Shown: positions 1 to 10,966 of the stretch, piece by piece | Numbering within the stretch: position 1 is the first letter of the stretch | Layout: every line of letters begins with the position of its first letter | Assembly (NCBI GenBank): GCA_900290095.1 | Contig: OKQS01000001.1 | Coordinates: 62,001 to 126,000, forward strand | Origin: Khoudiadiopia massiliensis | GTDB taxonomy: Bacteria > Bacillota > Clostridia > Tissierellales > Peptoniphilaceae | Direction: 5' to 3' | Length of the DNA stretch: 64,000 nt | The notes under the pieces: model-generated | Databases searched by the model: none | Told to the model about the DNA's origin: nothing | Seen by the model: only the letters and a program-made list of their open reading frames with translations | Program-made: the position numbers and the translations under genes

Positions 1-1189
1 AAAAACTTTAAAAGACATGGATTTTACCGGAAAGAGATGTCTGGTCCGTGTTGACTTCAATGTGCCTATGTCGAAAACCGAGATAGGAAAGATTACCGAC
101 GACAGCAGGGTAAGGGCAGCACTTCCGACCATAAAATATCTTTTGGATCAGAATGCCAAAGTTATACTTATGAGCCACTTGGGAAGACCCAAGGGACAGG
201 CAAATCCGGAGTTTTCACTTAAACCTGTTGCCGACCATCTTTCAGAACTTTTAGGACAGGAAGTTATCTTCCTCGATTCAGATAAGGTTGTTGACGATAA
301 GGTTAAAGAAGCGGTGAGAGATATGAAAGATGGTCAGGTGGCCCTCCTTCAAAACACTAGATTTGTTGCCGGAGAAACCAAGAATGACCCTGAATTTTCA
401 AAGGAACTTGCTTCATTAGGAGAAGTTTTTGTAAACGATGCTTTCGGAACCTGTCACAGGGCCCATTCATCAAATGTAGGCCTAGCAAGCCTTTTGCCCT
501 CAAGTCTGGGCTTTCTGGTTCAAAAAGAAGTCGAGATCATGGGCGGAGCTCTGGAAGATCCGATAAGACCTTTTGTGGCAATCTTAGGTGGAGCCAAAGT
601 TTCAGATAAAATAGGTGTCATTAAAAACCTTTTAAATAAGGTTGATTGCATCCTTATAGGTGGCGGCATGGCCTATACATTCCTCAAGGCCCTGGGCAAG
701 GAAATTGGGACATCACTTTTAGATGAGGAAAAGATTGACCTGGCAAAATCCTTAATGCAGGAAGCCGCCGATAAGAAAGTTAAGTTTTTATTACCCGTTG
801 ACTGTAGGATAGCGGATGATGTAGCTGAAGGTCAGGATGTTAAAATTGTCAGTGTAGACAAAATTCCTGCAGATAAGATGAGCCTTGATATAGGACCTGA
901 GACGGCAAAGATTTACAGGGAAGAAATTCTCAAAGCCGGAACAGTCGTTTGGAACGGCCCAATGGGAGTATTTGAAATTAAAGACTTTGCAAACGGAACC
1001 AATGAAGTGGCCAAAGCCCTTGCCGATTCCGATGCCATAACAATAATCGGAGGGGGAGATTCAGCTGCAGCTGTTGAGCAGGCGGGACTTAAGGATAAGA
1101 TCAGCCATGTTTCAACAGGTGGAGGAGCCTCTCTGGAACTTTTGGAAGGCAAGGTTCTTCCGGGTATTGATGCCATCAGCGATAAATAG
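1..1189 (+). CDS. pgk: Phosphoglycerate kinase, 5' end outside window
   Basis: Phosphoglycerate kinase makes ATP and 3-phosphoglycerate from 1,3-bisphosphoglycerate and ADP in glycolysis (cytosol). The Met at base 17 is internal. The frame is open to the left edge and the preceding codons read KTLKD, which is the usual family N-terminus before MDFTGKR, so the true start lies upstream of the window. Seen, numbered from that Met: substrate-loop motif RVDFNVP (about 11-17), GGAKVSDK (about 193-200), GGGMAYTF, the nucleotide-binding GGGDSAAAV (about 345) and [11 protein letters not shown] (from 366). The length of about 395 residues fits the family. It is followed after 35 bases by tpiA and then eno, a glycolytic operon; the promoter is outside the window. 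Confidence 0.97.
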   Translation, partial: KTLKDMDFTGKRCLVRVDFNVPMSKTEIGKITDDSRVRAALPTIKYLLDQNAKVILMSHLGRPKGQANPEFSLKPVADHLSELLGQEVIFLDSDKVVDDKVKEAVRDMKDGQVALLQNTRFVAGETKNDPEFSKELASLGEVFVNDAFGTCHRAHSSNVGLASLLPSSLGFLVQKEVEIMGGALEDPIRPFVAILGGAKVSDKIGVIKNLLNKVDCILIGGGMAYTFLKALGKEIGTSLLDEEKIDLAKSLMQEAADKKVKFLLPVDCRIADDVAEGQDVKIVSVDKIPADKMSLDIGPETAKIYREEILKAGTVVWNGPMGVFEIKDFANGTNEVAKALADSDAITIIGGGDSAAAVEQAGLKDKISHVSTGGGASLELLEGKVLPGIDAISDK

Positions 1190-1224
1190 TTTGAGAGGCT
1201 TGATAATTTAGGAAGGTGGAAAAA

Positions 1225-1980
1225 ATGCGTAAAGCTTTAATTGCCGGAAACTGGAAAATGAACATGACCCCATATGAGGCTCAGCAACTCATCCAAGGAA
1301 TCCAGGAGTGGGAATTGGACTCGGAGGTCGAAGCCCTTGTCTGTGTTCCTTTTGTAGACATCCCTGTAGCTCAGGAATTGCTGGAAGATGGGGATATAAA
1401 GTTGGGGGCCCAGAACTTCTATCACGAGGAATCAGGTGCCTTTACCGGAGAAATTTCCGGACCCATGCTCAAAGATTACGATGTGGAATACATCATTATC
1501 GGACATTCCGAGAGAAGAAATATTTTTAAGGAAGACGATGAATTAATAAATAAAAAGATCCTCTCAGCCCTTAAACAGGGCTTCAAACCGATTCTCTGCG
1601 TAGGTGAAAGCCTTGAAGAAAGAGAAGCCGGCAAGGCCGAAGAAAAGGTAAAAAATCAGATCAAAGAAGATCTCAAGGGACTTGAAGCCGGGGACCTTAA
1701 AGACGTAGTAATAGCCTATGAACCCATCTGGGCCATAGGAACCGGTAAAACGGCATCTGCCGATGACGCAGAGAAGATGTGTGCCTACATTCGCAAACTT
1801 GTCCATGAAATTTTCGGACATGAGGCTGCGGAAGCTGTGCGTATTCAATACGGCGGCTCTGTAAAACCTGCCAATATAAGAGAAATAATGGCAAAGAGAA
1901 ATATAGACGGGGCTTTGGTTGGCGGGGCTAGCCTTGATGCCAAGAGCTTTGTATCTTTGGTTAATAACAGCAGATTATAA
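1225..1980 (+). CDS. tpiA: Triosephosphate isomerase
   Basis: Interconverts dihydroxyacetone phosphate and glyceraldehyde-3-phosphate in glycolysis. The start is the ATG at 1225, not the in-frame GTG at 1216. It has a Shine-Dalgarno sequence AGGAAGGTGG directly upstream, and the protein then begins MRKALIAGNWKMN as the family does. The 251 residues carry the catalytic set: Lys11 in NWKMN, His94 in IIGHSERR and Glu166 in AYEPIWAIGTG, followed by the phosphate-binding YGGSVKP (about 209-215) and GALVGGASL. It is the middle gene of pgk-tpiA-eno and is probably co-transcribed with both. Confidence 0.98.
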   Translation: MRKALIAGNWKMNMTPYEAQQLIQGIQEWELDSEVEALVCVPFVDIPVAQELLEDGDIKLGAQNFYHEESGAFTGEISGPMLKDYDVEYIIIGHSERRNIFKEDDELINKKILSALKQGFKPILCVGESLEEREAGKAEEKVKNQIKEDLKGLEAGDLKDVVIAYEPIWAIGTGKTASADDAEKMCAYIRKLVHEIFGHEAAEAVRIQYGGSVKPANIREIMAKRNIDGALVGGASLDAKSFVSLVNNSRL

Positions 1981-1991
1981 AAATCTAATAA

Positions 1992-3311
<1,320 letters not shown>

Positions 3312-3340
3312 GTTAAGATTAAAATTTAATAAGAATGGGA

Positions 3341-3390
3341 AAAGAGGGGGTGCACTTGAAGCTTTATGCTTTGCATCCCCTCTTTCTGCA
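3341..3390 (+). terminator. Terminator after eno
   Basis: Inverted repeat with a 14-base left arm (3341-3354, AAAGAGGGGGTGCA) pairing with 3372-3385, one G-T wobble and a 17-base loop. The right arm ends in CTCTTT but the following T tract is poor. It lies 29 bases after the eno stop and separates the glycolytic from the glycogen genes. Confidence 0.8.
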
Positions 3391-3397
3391 ATGAAAA

Positions 3398-3411
3398 TGA
3401 AAACGTTTATT
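3398..3411 (+). promoter_or_regulatory. cre-like catabolite site before glgC
   Basis: TGAAAACGTTTATT matches 12 of 14 positions of the CcpA cre consensus TGWAANCGNTNWCA, including the central CG; only the last two bases differ. It lies 70 bases upstream of the glgC start and just before the putative extended -10 at 3436-3444. That placement suggests carbon-catabolite control of glycogen synthesis. No ccpA gene is in the window, so the link is inference. Confidence 0.45.
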
Positions 3412-3435
3412 TTCCTCCATTTAAGGTTCAGTTAA

Positions 3436-3444
3436 TGATAAAAT
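3436..3444 (+). promoter_or_regulatory. Putative extended -10 promoter of the glycogen operon
   Basis: TGATAAAAT is a TGn-extended -10 element (TAAAAT at 3439-3444) located 37 bases before the glgC ATG. No good -35 hexamer sits 17 bases upstream, which is common for extended -10 promoters. It lies between the eno terminator and glgC, where a promoter is needed. Confidence 0.4.
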
Positions 3445-3480
3445 GTACTTGTATAGATTTAATACGGAATGGAGGAGCCT

Positions 3481-4620
3481 ATGAGAAATAAAAGCAAAGT
3501 ATGTGCCATGCTCTTGGCAGGAGGTCAGGGGTCTAGGTTAAAAGCATTAACCAGAGACACCCCAAAACCGGCAGTCCCATTTGGAGGAAAATACAGGATC
3601 ATTGATTTTGCCCTTTCAAATGCCACAAACTCGGAAATAAGAGATATAGGGGTTCTGACCCAATATAAGCCCTTTAGACTTAATGAACACATAGGAATAG
3701 GGGCGGCTTGGGACTATGACAGGACCAAAGGTGGCTTGCGTATGCTAAGCCCTTACTACAATGAAGAGGGAGGCAGGTGGTACGAAGGAACAGCCAATGC
3801 CATCTATGAGAACCTTGATTATCTGGATAGGGTCAATCCCCAGTATGTATTAATTCTTTCTGCGGACCACATTTATAAAATGGACTACAACGATCTGCTT
3901 GACTTGCATCAGAAGAAGGGTGCTGAGTGCACTATAGCCGTTATGGAAGTTCCATGGGAAGAAGCTCCAAGGTTCGGAATCATGAACACAGATGAAAACG
4001 GTAGGGTCCTGGAATTTGAAGAGAAGCCAGAAAAGCCCAAGTCCAACCTGGCATCAATGGGGATCTACATGTTTAACTGGTTGACCCTGCGCAGAGAACT
4101 CATACGCGACTATAACGACAAAAACTCAAGCTACGATTTCGGAAAAAACATTATTCCTCACATGCTTCAAGAGGGTATGCCTATGTACACCTACTCATTT
4201 AAGGGCTATTGGAAGGATGTCGGAACCATAAAAAGCTATTGGGAAGCCAATCTTGAAATGATAGATCCTCATAATAGTCTTAATATATACGATAAATCCT
4301 GGCAGATATACACATCTGCTAAAAACCTCCCGCCCCATTACATTTCAGAAAAGGCTAAAGTCGAAAGCTGCCTGGTAAACGAGGCTTGTGCTATCTACGG
4401 AACAGTAAAAAATTCAGTCTTATCCTCAAATGTAAGAATAGAAGAGGGCGCGGTCGTTGAAGATTCAGTTATTCTGTCAGATTGTGTTATCAAGGCCGGA
4501 GCCAAAATCAGGAATGCAGTAATAAATGAGGGAGAAGTGGTCGAAGAAGGACGGGAAATCGGCCAGGAAGACACGGACCATATTTACCTGGTCAGTGACG
4601 GAAAGCTCACTGTAGAATAG
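3481..4620 (+). CDS. glgC: Glucose-1-phosphate adenylyltransferase catalytic subunit
   Basis: ADP-glucose pyrophosphorylase, the committed step of glycogen synthesis: ATP plus glucose-1-phosphate gives ADP-glucose plus pyrophosphate. The ATG at 3481 is chosen over the in-frame ATG at 3469 because GGAGGAG (3471-3477) is a ribosome binding site and would otherwise be coding. The 379 residues begin [20 protein letters not shown] with the intact pyrophosphorylase signature GGQGSRL, then [32 protein letters not shown] and SMGIYMFN follow, and the C-terminal third is a left-handed beta-helix rich in hexapeptide-like repeats. Ten bases later comes glgD, the non-catalytic partner typical of Bacillota. 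Confidence 0.96.
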   Translation: MRNKSKVCAMLLAGGQGSRLKALTRDTPKPAVPFGGKYRIIDFALSNATNSEIRDIGVLTQYKPFRLNEHIGIGAAWDYDRTKGGLRMLSPYYNEEGGRWYEGTANAIYENLDYLDRVNPQYVLILSADHIYKMDYNDLLDLHQKKGAECTIAVMEVPWEEAPRFGIMNTDENGRVLEFEEKPEKPKSNLASMGIYMFNWLTLRRELIRDYNDKNSSYDFGKNIIPHMLQEGMPMYTYSFKGYWKDVGTIKSYWEANLEMIDPHNSLNIYDKSWQIYTSAKNLPPHYISEKAKVESCLVNEACAIYGTVKNSVLSSNVRIEEGAVVEDSVILSDCVIKAGAKIRNAVINEGEVVEEGREIGQEDTDHIYLVSDGKLTVE

Positions 4621-4630
4621 GAGGAAGCTT

Positions 4631-5761
4631 ATGAAAACTTGTAGCGGAATTATTATAAGTCCCGGGAAATCTAAGGATTTCGGTCCCTTGGCATACACAA
4701 GGCCGGATTATATGCTTCCTTTCGGAGGCCGATATAGGCTTATAGACTTTGCACTTTCAAATATGGCTAATTACAATATATCCCATGTCGTACTTTTCGC
4801 AGGAAATAATGTAAGATCCACCTTGGACCACATTGGAAACGGGTCGGATTGGGAGCTTAACAGGAGAAAGAACGGCCTTTTAATCAATCCAATGTCTTAT
4901 GATGAATACACCAAGCACCCATCGGCAATCTACACTTATCATGATGCCATACCTTTCTTCAAGAGTGTTGCCCACGAGAATATATATATTGAGGACCCCA
5001 TGATTTTAGCTAAGCCCGATATAAGCTCGGCTTATGATGATTTCCTGGAGAATGACTATGATGTAATGATTCTTTATAAAAAGGAAATGGATGAACAGGG
5101 CTATTTCAACGGAATGAAGAAGTTGGTCCTGGATGAGGAAGGCAGATTCCTGAATATAGGTTATAACCTCGGAACAAAGACAGAGGTTGATATGGGACTG
5201 GGCAGGATCTTCATAAAAACCAAGGTTTTTATAGACCTGGTTGAGGATGCCATTGAAAACGGCAGCGCAGATACAATCATGAAGGCCATTCAGAATCATA
5301 GGAAAAGGCTAAAAATAGGAACCTACAAGATTGACAGCCGGACCTCCTTTATTTATGACATAAATTCATACTACAGGGCAAATATGAAACTCTTAGATCC
5401 TGTAAGTTACAGGGAGCTCTTCAATGAAGGGGGCATGGTTTATACCAAGGCCAAAGATGAGCCTTCAACCCTTTACACAGAGACTGCCAAGTCTTCAAAT
5501 TCTCTTGTTGCCAACGGCTGCATAATCGAGGGCCAGGTTGAAAATTCAGTTATTTTCCGTGGCGTCCATGTCCATAAAAATGCCATTGTAAGGAACTGCA
5601 TACTTAATCAGGACGCTGTCGTTAAGGAAGACGCTGTTTGCGTAAACACCATAACAGATAAGAATGCCGTGATAGGCAAGGGTGTAACAATAGCCGGAGC
5701 TATTAACAATCCTTATGTTGTTGCAAAAGGCCAGGAAATTAGGAATTCGGATTTTATTTAA
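4631..5761 (+). CDS. glgD: Glucose-1-phosphate adenylyltransferase regulatory subunit
   Basis: GlgD paralogue of GlgC, which in Bacillota forms a hetero-oligomer with GlgC and raises its activity. The 376 residues align with GlgC throughout (RPDYMLPFGGRYRLIDFALSN near residue 27), but the catalytic loop GGxGxRL is replaced by ISPGKSKDFGPL. That is the hallmark of the non-catalytic subunit. The C-terminus is again a beta-helix with hexapeptide-like repeats. GAGGAA precedes the ATG. It sits between glgC and glgA in one operon. The low match to the catalytic loop is expected and not a sign of decay. Confidence 0.94.
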   Translation: MKTCSGIIISPGKSKDFGPLAYTRPDYMLPFGGRYRLIDFALSNMANYNISHVVLFAGNNVRSTLDHIGNGSDWELNRRKNGLLINPMSYDEYTKHPSAIYTYHDAIPFFKSVAHENIYIEDPMILAKPDISSAYDDFLENDYDVMILYKKEMDEQGYFNGMKKLVLDEEGRFLNIGYNLGTKTEVDMGLGRIFIKTKVFIDLVEDAIENGSADTIMKAIQNHRKRLKIGTYKIDSRTSFIYDINSYYRANMKLLDPVSYRELFNEGGMVYTKAKDEPSTLYTETAKSSNSLVANGCIIEGQVENSVIFRGVHVHKNAIVRNCILNQDAVVKEDAVCVNTITDKNAVIGKGVTIAGAINNPYVVAKGQEIRNSDFI

Positions 5762-5771
5762 GGGAGTCGAT

Positions 5772-7205
5772 ATGAATATTTTATATGTGGCTGCAGAATG
5801 CGCCCCTTTCATTAAAACAGGTGGTCTGGCCGATGTGGCAGGATCCCTGCCAAAGGCACTAAATGACCTGGGCCAGGACTGCAGGGTAGTAATGCCGCTG
5901 CACAGTCAAATTCCTGAAAAATTCTTATCCTGTATGGAAAAAATTTCGGAATTCTATGTTGATCTGGGCTGGAAACATGAATATTGCGGAGTTTTGGAGC
6001 TTGATTGGGAAGGCGTAAAATATTATTTCCTTGACAATAAATACTACTTCAATAGGCCCTCCATATATGGCCAGTTTGACGATGCCGAGCGCTACATCTT
6101 TTTCTCAAAGGCTGCTGTCAGACTGCCCAGGATACTGGACTGGAAGGTCGATATAATCAATGCCAATGACTGGCATTCAGGTCTGGTCCCGGTATTTTTG
6201 AATGACTACAGGACCGGGGACGATTTTTACAAAAAGACCAGGTCAGTTTACACAATCCATAATCTAAAATATCAGGGCCAGTTCTCACAGGATGTCTTCT
6301 ATTGGACCAACCTGAACGGCTTCTATATGTCAGACTATGATTTGAAATACTATGACAGTATTAACTTTATGAAGGGCGGAATTGTCCATGCGACCAGGGT
6401 CAATACGGTTTCACCCAACTATGCGGAAGAAATTCGCTATCCTTTCTTTGCTGAGGGTCTTGACAATGTCATAAGCGCCAACAGCGGAAAGATTTCCGGC
6501 ATCCTCAACGGGATTGATACGGAGGTTTGGAATTCCGAAAAAGATCCATTTATTGCCAAGAACTATACTATCAAGACCTTGGAAGACAAAAAAGTTAATA
6601 AGGCGGAACTCCAGGAAATGTACGGCCTGCCGGTCAAGGAAAATATACCTGTCGTTTCAATGGTCAGCCGCTTGACATCTATGAAAGGACTTGAGCTTGT
6701 TAGATACATAATGGATGAGCTTATGCAGGAAGATGTTCAACTTGTGGTCCTGGGAACCGGAGATTATGAGTATGAAGAAATGTTCAAACATTATGGACGC
6801 AAGTATCCCAAAAAGTGCGCTGCCAGGATTTATTATTCAAATGAGGAGTCTCATAAAATATATGCGGGCTCGGATATTTTTCTCATGCCATCATTGTCAG
6901 AGCCTTGTGGCCTGTCTCAAATGATATCAATGCGCTACGGGACGGTCCCTCTGGTAAGGGAGGCCGGTGGTCTTATGGACAGCGTTGAGGCCTATAACAA
7001 GTATGAAAAGACCGGTGAAGGTTTCAGGTTCGCCCATATTAATGCACATGAGCTTCTGTTCACCATAAAAGACGCCATAAATCTTTATAGGACTAATAAA
7101 AAGGATTTCACAATGTTACAGGAAAACGGCATGAAGAAGGATCTTTCATGGAAGAACTCAAGCAAGCAGTATTTAAAGCTTTATGAAGAGGCGCTTGAAA
7201 ATTAG
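5772..7205 (+). CDS. glgA: Glycogen synthase (ADP-glucose)
   Basis: GT5 family starch/glycogen synthase, which adds ADP-glucose units to the non-reducing end of the glucan. The ATG at 5772 follows AGGGAG and gives MNILYVAAECAPFIKTGGL, containing the ADP-glucose-binding KTGGL; the upstream in-frame ATG at 5715 would overlap glgD and adds foreign sequence. The 477 residues include NDWHSGLVP, the ExxxG region LMPSLSEPCGLSQMISMRYG, and GTVPLVREAGGL near the C-terminus. It follows glgD by 10 bases and precedes pullulanase by 30 bases. Confidence 0.96.
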   Translation: MNILYVAAECAPFIKTGGLADVAGSLPKALNDLGQDCRVVMPLHSQIPEKFLSCMEKISEFYVDLGWKHEYCGVLELDWEGVKYYFLDNKYYFNRPSIYGQFDDAERYIFFSKAAVRLPRILDWKVDIINANDWHSGLVPVFLNDYRTGDDFYKKTRSVYTIHNLKYQGQFSQDVFYWTNLNGFYMSDYDLKYYDSINFMKGGIVHATRVNTVSPNYAEEIRYPFFAEGLDNVISANSGKISGILNGIDTEVWNSEKDPFIAKNYTIKTLEDKKVNKAELQEMYGLPVKENIPVVSMVSRLTSMKGLELVRYIMDELMQEDVQLVVLGTGDYEYEEMFKHYGRKYPKKCAARIYYSNEESHKIYAGSDIFLMPSLSEPCGLSQMISMRYGTVPLVREAGGLMDSVEAYNKYEKTGEGFRFAHINAHELLFTIKDAINLYRTNKKDFTMLQENGMKKDLSWKNSSKQYLKLYEEALEN

Positions 7206-7235
7206 TTGTAAAAATTTAAGGGCAGAATTATTAAG

Positions 7236-9227
7236 ATGACATATTTTAACAATTTTGATGACATAAAAAATTCAAGAGACTCGGGGATAGTTTTGAAAGA
7301 TAAAATTGAAGATGATATATCTTTTGAAATTTCCCCATCAGAATACGCGCTCAAGGCAAAATTGGGCCTTGAATACAGAAAGGCCGGTTCAATTTTCAGG
7401 GTTTGGGCACCAAGTCAGGATAATTTATACCTCCACTTGTATTCATACTGTGACAGCTACAGCTATAGGGAATTTAGGATGAATAAGGTTGAGGATGTTT
7501 TTGAACTCGAAATCCGAGGGGACCTGGCCGGGAAATACTATTGCTATTCATGTGGGGGAAGGGAGGTAACCGACCCCTATTCTATAGCTTCATCAGTCAA
7601 TTCCGCCAGGTCCTTTATAGCGGATATGGCAAGGACCGATCCTCCGGCATTCAGAGAGCTGACATATGTAAAAACACCGGCCGAAAAGGCCGTAATATAC
7701 GAGCTCCATGTCGGAGACTTCACTTTTTCAAAAAGCTCGGGCGTTAAAGAAAGAGGTAAATACTTGGGCCTGGTTGAAGAGGGGACTAAAATCGGAGATC
7801 TGTCAACGGGAATAGACCATCTCAAAGATTTAGGGGTGACACATGTCCACCTCATGCCTATTTATGATTTTATCAGTGTTGATGAGGATCCTGAACGCTT
7901 AGGGGACAAGACCAACTATAATTGGGGCTATGACCCGGAACTCTACAATGTACCTGAAGGGGCTTATTCGAGAAATCCGGTAAATCCATATAGCCGGATA
8001 TGGGAAGTAAAGGAAATGATAAAGACTTTCCATAAACACGGCATAGGGGTCATTTTGGATGTGGTCTACAACCACACCTATAAAACCTATGATTCAAATT
8101 TCAATATTCTTGTTCCGGCCTATTATTATAGGTCAGAGAACGGGATTTTTTCCAACGGATCGGGGGTTGGCAATGAGGTTGCCAGCGAGCGGGCCATGGT
8201 CAGGAAATTTATCATAGAGTCCTTGCTATATTGGCAGTCCGAATATATGGTTGACGGATTCAGGTTTGACCTAATGTCACTGATAGATAGGGAGACTGTT
8301 GAACTGGCTTTAAAGGAACTAAGACAAGTAAATCCTTATACAATCGTATATGGAGAGCCTTGGGCCGGATCCAGGACTTCCCTGCCTGAAGATATGCAGA
8401 CCCTCTGGTCATATCCGGGTAAGGGAGATTTTGCCCTTTTCAATGAAAAATACAGGAACGCTTTAAGAGGGGATAATGACGGCAAGGATCGCGGCTTTAT
8501 TCAGGGGTTAATCTCGGATAAGGAGGCTCTTATAGAAGGAATAAAGGGCTCCCTTACAGATTCATCTGACAGACTCAGAAAAACAAGCGAGACCATAAAC
8601 TATTTTTCAGCCCATGATAATCTGATTCTGGAGGACAAGCTCACCAAGTCAAACGGGAACAAGGATAGGAATGAGGCCATGTCAAAATTGGCCTTCGGCA
8701 TCCTCCTGACTTCCGAGGGCATACCTTTCATTCATGAAGGGACCGAGTTCAGAAGGACTAAGTACATGCTGTCCAACTCATACAATGCTTCATATGATAT
8801 CAATGAGCTTGATTGGCAACTAAAAGAGAAGCACAGGGATTTCTACTTTTACGTAAAAGACCTGATCAGTTTGCGCAAGGAATATGAGGTTTTCAGCCTT
8901 TTAATGAAGGAAGAGGTCCGTGACCGGGTAAGGTCCATATACATGGGAAACGACAACCTTATCTCAATGATCTATAAGGTGGATAAAGGCAGGGATGATA
9001 ATCTTCTACTGGTTCTACATTATAACGGCTGGAGCGGGGCCCATATTTCCCTGGAGACCCTATTCAAGGAGCTTGACTGCTTTAAATTTACCCTGCAGAA
9101 GATCTTTGACTATAACGGTAAAACAATTACAAATTCGATAGGGTGTCTAATGTCGGACAATGATTATATTCATTTACACCCCATATCGACCACTATCTAT
9201 AAAATAAAAATTGGAGACAAGTTTTAA
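7236..9227 (+). CDS. pulA: Type I pullulanase (debranching enzyme)
   Basis: GH13 alpha-1,6 glucan debranching enzyme. The 663 residues have an N-terminal CBM48-like segment (about 50-130, FRVWAPSQDNLYLHLY) and then the GH13 barrel. The type I pullulanase hallmark YNWGYDPELYNVPEG is present, with GH13 region I DVVYNHTY, region II DGFRFDLMS (nucleophile Asp), region III YGEPW (acid/base Glu) and region IV FSAHDNL. There is no signal peptide, so it is likely cytoplasmic and acts on glycogen, like B. subtilis AmyX. The ribosome binding site is weak (AAGGG about 12 bases upstream of the ATG). It takes the place that glgX/glgP/glgB occupy in other glycogen clusters. Confidence 0.93.
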   Translation: MTYFNNFDDIKNSRDSGIVLKDKIEDDISFEISPSEYALKAKLGLEYRKAGSIFRVWAPSQDNLYLHLYSYCDSYSYREFRMNKVEDVFELEIRGDLAGKYYCYSCGGREVTDPYSIASSVNSARSFIADMARTDPPAFRELTYVKTPAEKAVIYELHVGDFTFSKSSGVKERGKYLGLVEEGTKIGDLSTGIDHLKDLGVTHVHLMPIYDFISVDEDPERLGDKTNYNWGYDPELYNVPEGAYSRNPVNPYSRIWEVKEMIKTFHKHGIGVILDVVYNHTYKTYDSNFNILVPAYYYRSENGIFSNGSGVGNEVASERAMVRKFIIESLLYWQSEYMVDGFRFDLMSLIDRETVELALKELRQVNPYTIVYGEPWAGSRTSLPEDMQTLWSYPGKGDFALFNEKYRNALRGDNDGKDRGFIQGLISDKEALIEGIKGSLTDSSDRLRKTSETINYFSAHDNLILEDKLTKSNGNKDRNEAMSKLAFGILLTSEGIPFIHEGTEFRRTKYMLSNSYNASYDINELDWQLKEKHRDFYFYVKDLISLRKEYEVFSLLMKEEVRDRVRSIYMGNDNLISMIYKVDKGRDDNLLLVLHYNGWSGAHISLETLFKELDCFKFTLQKIFDYNGKTITNSIGCLMSDNDYIHLHPISTTIYKIKIGDKF

Positions 9228-9274
9228 AGGCTTGGAAATTTGGCAACTGTGACAAGCCCAAAAAGGAGGTAAAA

Positions 9275-10966
9275 ATGGACTATAGGGATGCCTATCAGGC
9301 ATGGCTGGAAGACGAAGTCATAGATGACGAGAGCAAAAAGGAATTAAGAGCCCTTGAGGGCAATGAAGAGGAAATCAAAGACCGCTTCTATACAACCCTG
9401 CAATTCGGGACTGCCGGTCTGAGGGGTAAACTCGGGGCCGGGACGAACAGGATGAATATGTATACTGTGGCCCAGGCCAGTGAGGGCTTTGCCCGTTTCA
9501 TAAGCAAGCAAGGAGAAGATGCCAAAAAGATGGGGGTTTCCATCGGCTATGATGTAAGGCATTATTCCAAGGAATTTGCCGAGCTCTCTGCGGAGATCTT
9601 TGCCGGCCATGGAATCCGTGTCTACCTGCACAGGGACATTTGTCCAACTCCTCTGCTTTCATACACGGTAAGAGAAACAGGATCCTTTGCCGGGGTCATG
9701 ATTACGGCTTCACACAATCCTAAAGAATATAACGGCTATAAGGCTTACAACAGCTACGGCTCACAGATTCTGGATGACTGGGCCAACGAAATAGAAAAAG
9801 AGATTGGCGGTATTGGGTCCTACTCAGCTGTTAAAAAGATAGGCCTGGAAGAGGCTATTGATGAGGGCCTGGTCGAGTACGTCAAGAATGGCCTCATTGA
9901 AAATTATGTTCAGGACATATTAAAGATCACAATAAATGAGGATGTTGACTATTCAGTAAATATTGTCTATTCACCCTTAAACGGCTGCGGAAATAAGCTG
10001 GTTAGACGGATATTGAAGGAGCGGGGATTTGACAATGTTCATATTGTTAAAGAGCAGGAAAATCCCGATCCCGACTTTACGACGGTTGGCTATCCAAATC
10101 CTGAAGATCCCAAGGCCTTTGCCTATTCAGAAAGATTAGGAAAGGAAGTGGGGGCGGACCTCCTATTTGCGACAGACCCGGACTCAGACAGGTGTGCCTT
10201 GGAAGTCAGGAAACCCGATGGGGATTATGAATTCTTCGACGGCAACAGGGTAGGGGCACTATTGGGTTATTATATTATCAGCCAGCTAAAAGAGAAGGGA
10301 AAGCTTCCCAAGAACGGCGCTGTTATCAAGTCTATAGTAACCGGGGACCTTCTGGTTGCAATTGCCAAGGACTATGGAATTTCATCCTTTGAAGTTTTGA
10401 CAGGATTCAAAAATATTGCCGAGCTGCCTAATGAGTGGGATTCCAGCGGTGAGTATCAGTATGTTTACGGATTTGAGGAGTCTATAGGCTACAACCCCTC
10501 AACCTTTGTCAGGGACAAGGATGCTGTATCTTCAGCCATGCTTATTGCCGAGATGGCCGGCTACTATAAGAGCAAGGGTAAGAGCCTGATTGATATTTAC
10601 AAGGAGATGTGCGATAAGTACGGTTACTACAACAACCGGCTCATATCTGTTGTTTTGGAAGGAATCTCCGGAAAAGAGAGAATAGACAGGATAATGAAGG
10701 AATTCCGTTCCAATCCTATAAAAGAAATCGGAGATCTCAAGCTCTCCAAAGTCATAGACTATAAGAATGACGATACAGGCATGGCCAAGTCAAATGTTCT
10801 TCGCTATTTCTATGATGACGGATCCTGGTATGCCATCAGGCCTTCAGGGACAGAACCAAAGATTAAAATTTATATGTATTCGGTCGGACAAAATCTTGAA
10901 GAAAGCCATAACAAGCTTGATGCCTTCGACAAGGCCACTAATGACATGATGGAATTAGTACAATGA
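9275..10966 (+). CDS. pgcA: Phosphoglucomutase (alpha-D-phosphohexomutase family)
   Basis: Interconverts glucose-6-phosphate and glucose-1-phosphate, feeding GlgC; it may also act on mannose phosphates. The 563 residues carry the family's four signatures: active-site serine loop TASHNPKEYNGYKAY (about 146-160), metal loop DPDSDR, sugar loop GFEESIGY and phosphate loop RPSGTEPKIKIY. An excellent AAAAAGGAGG precedes the ATG. The PgcA-type length and motif order favour alpha-phosphoglucomutase over GlmM, which is shorter. The last codons overlap the next gene by four bases (ATGA), so a large ATPase is translationally coupled to it. Confidence 0.93.
   Translation: MDYRDAYQAWLEDEVIDDESKKELRALEGNEEEIKDRFYTTLQFGTAGLRGKLGAGTNRMNMYTVAQASEGFARFISKQGEDAKKMGVSIGYDVRHYSKEFAELSAEIFAGHGIRVYLHRDICPTPLLSYTVRETGSFAGVMITASHNPKEYNGYKAYNSYGSQILDDWANEIEKEIGGIGSYSAVKKIGLEEAIDEGLVEYVKNGLIENYVQDILKITINEDVDYSVNIVYSPLNGCGNKLVRRILKERGFDNVHIVKEQENPDPDFTTVGYPNPEDPKAFAYSERLGKEVGADLLFATDPDSDRCALEVRKPDGDYEFFDGNRVGALLGYYIISQLKEKGKLPKNGAVIKSIVTGDLLVAIAKDYGISSFEVLTGFKNIAELPNEWDSSGEYQYVYGFEESIGYNPSTFVRDKDAVSSAMLIAEMAGYYKSKGKSLIDIYKEMCDKYGYYNNRLISVVLEGISGKERIDRIMKEFRSNPIKEIGDLKLSKVIDYKNDDTGMAKSNVLRYFYDDGSWYAIRPSGTEPKIKIYMYSVGQNLEESHNKLDAFDKATNDMMELVQ

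Noticed and set aside
9232-9262. GGCTTG/CAAGCC hairpin between pulA and pgcA as a terminator
   Set aside because: Only six pairs around a loop of about 18 bases and no T tract; the operon likely reads through.
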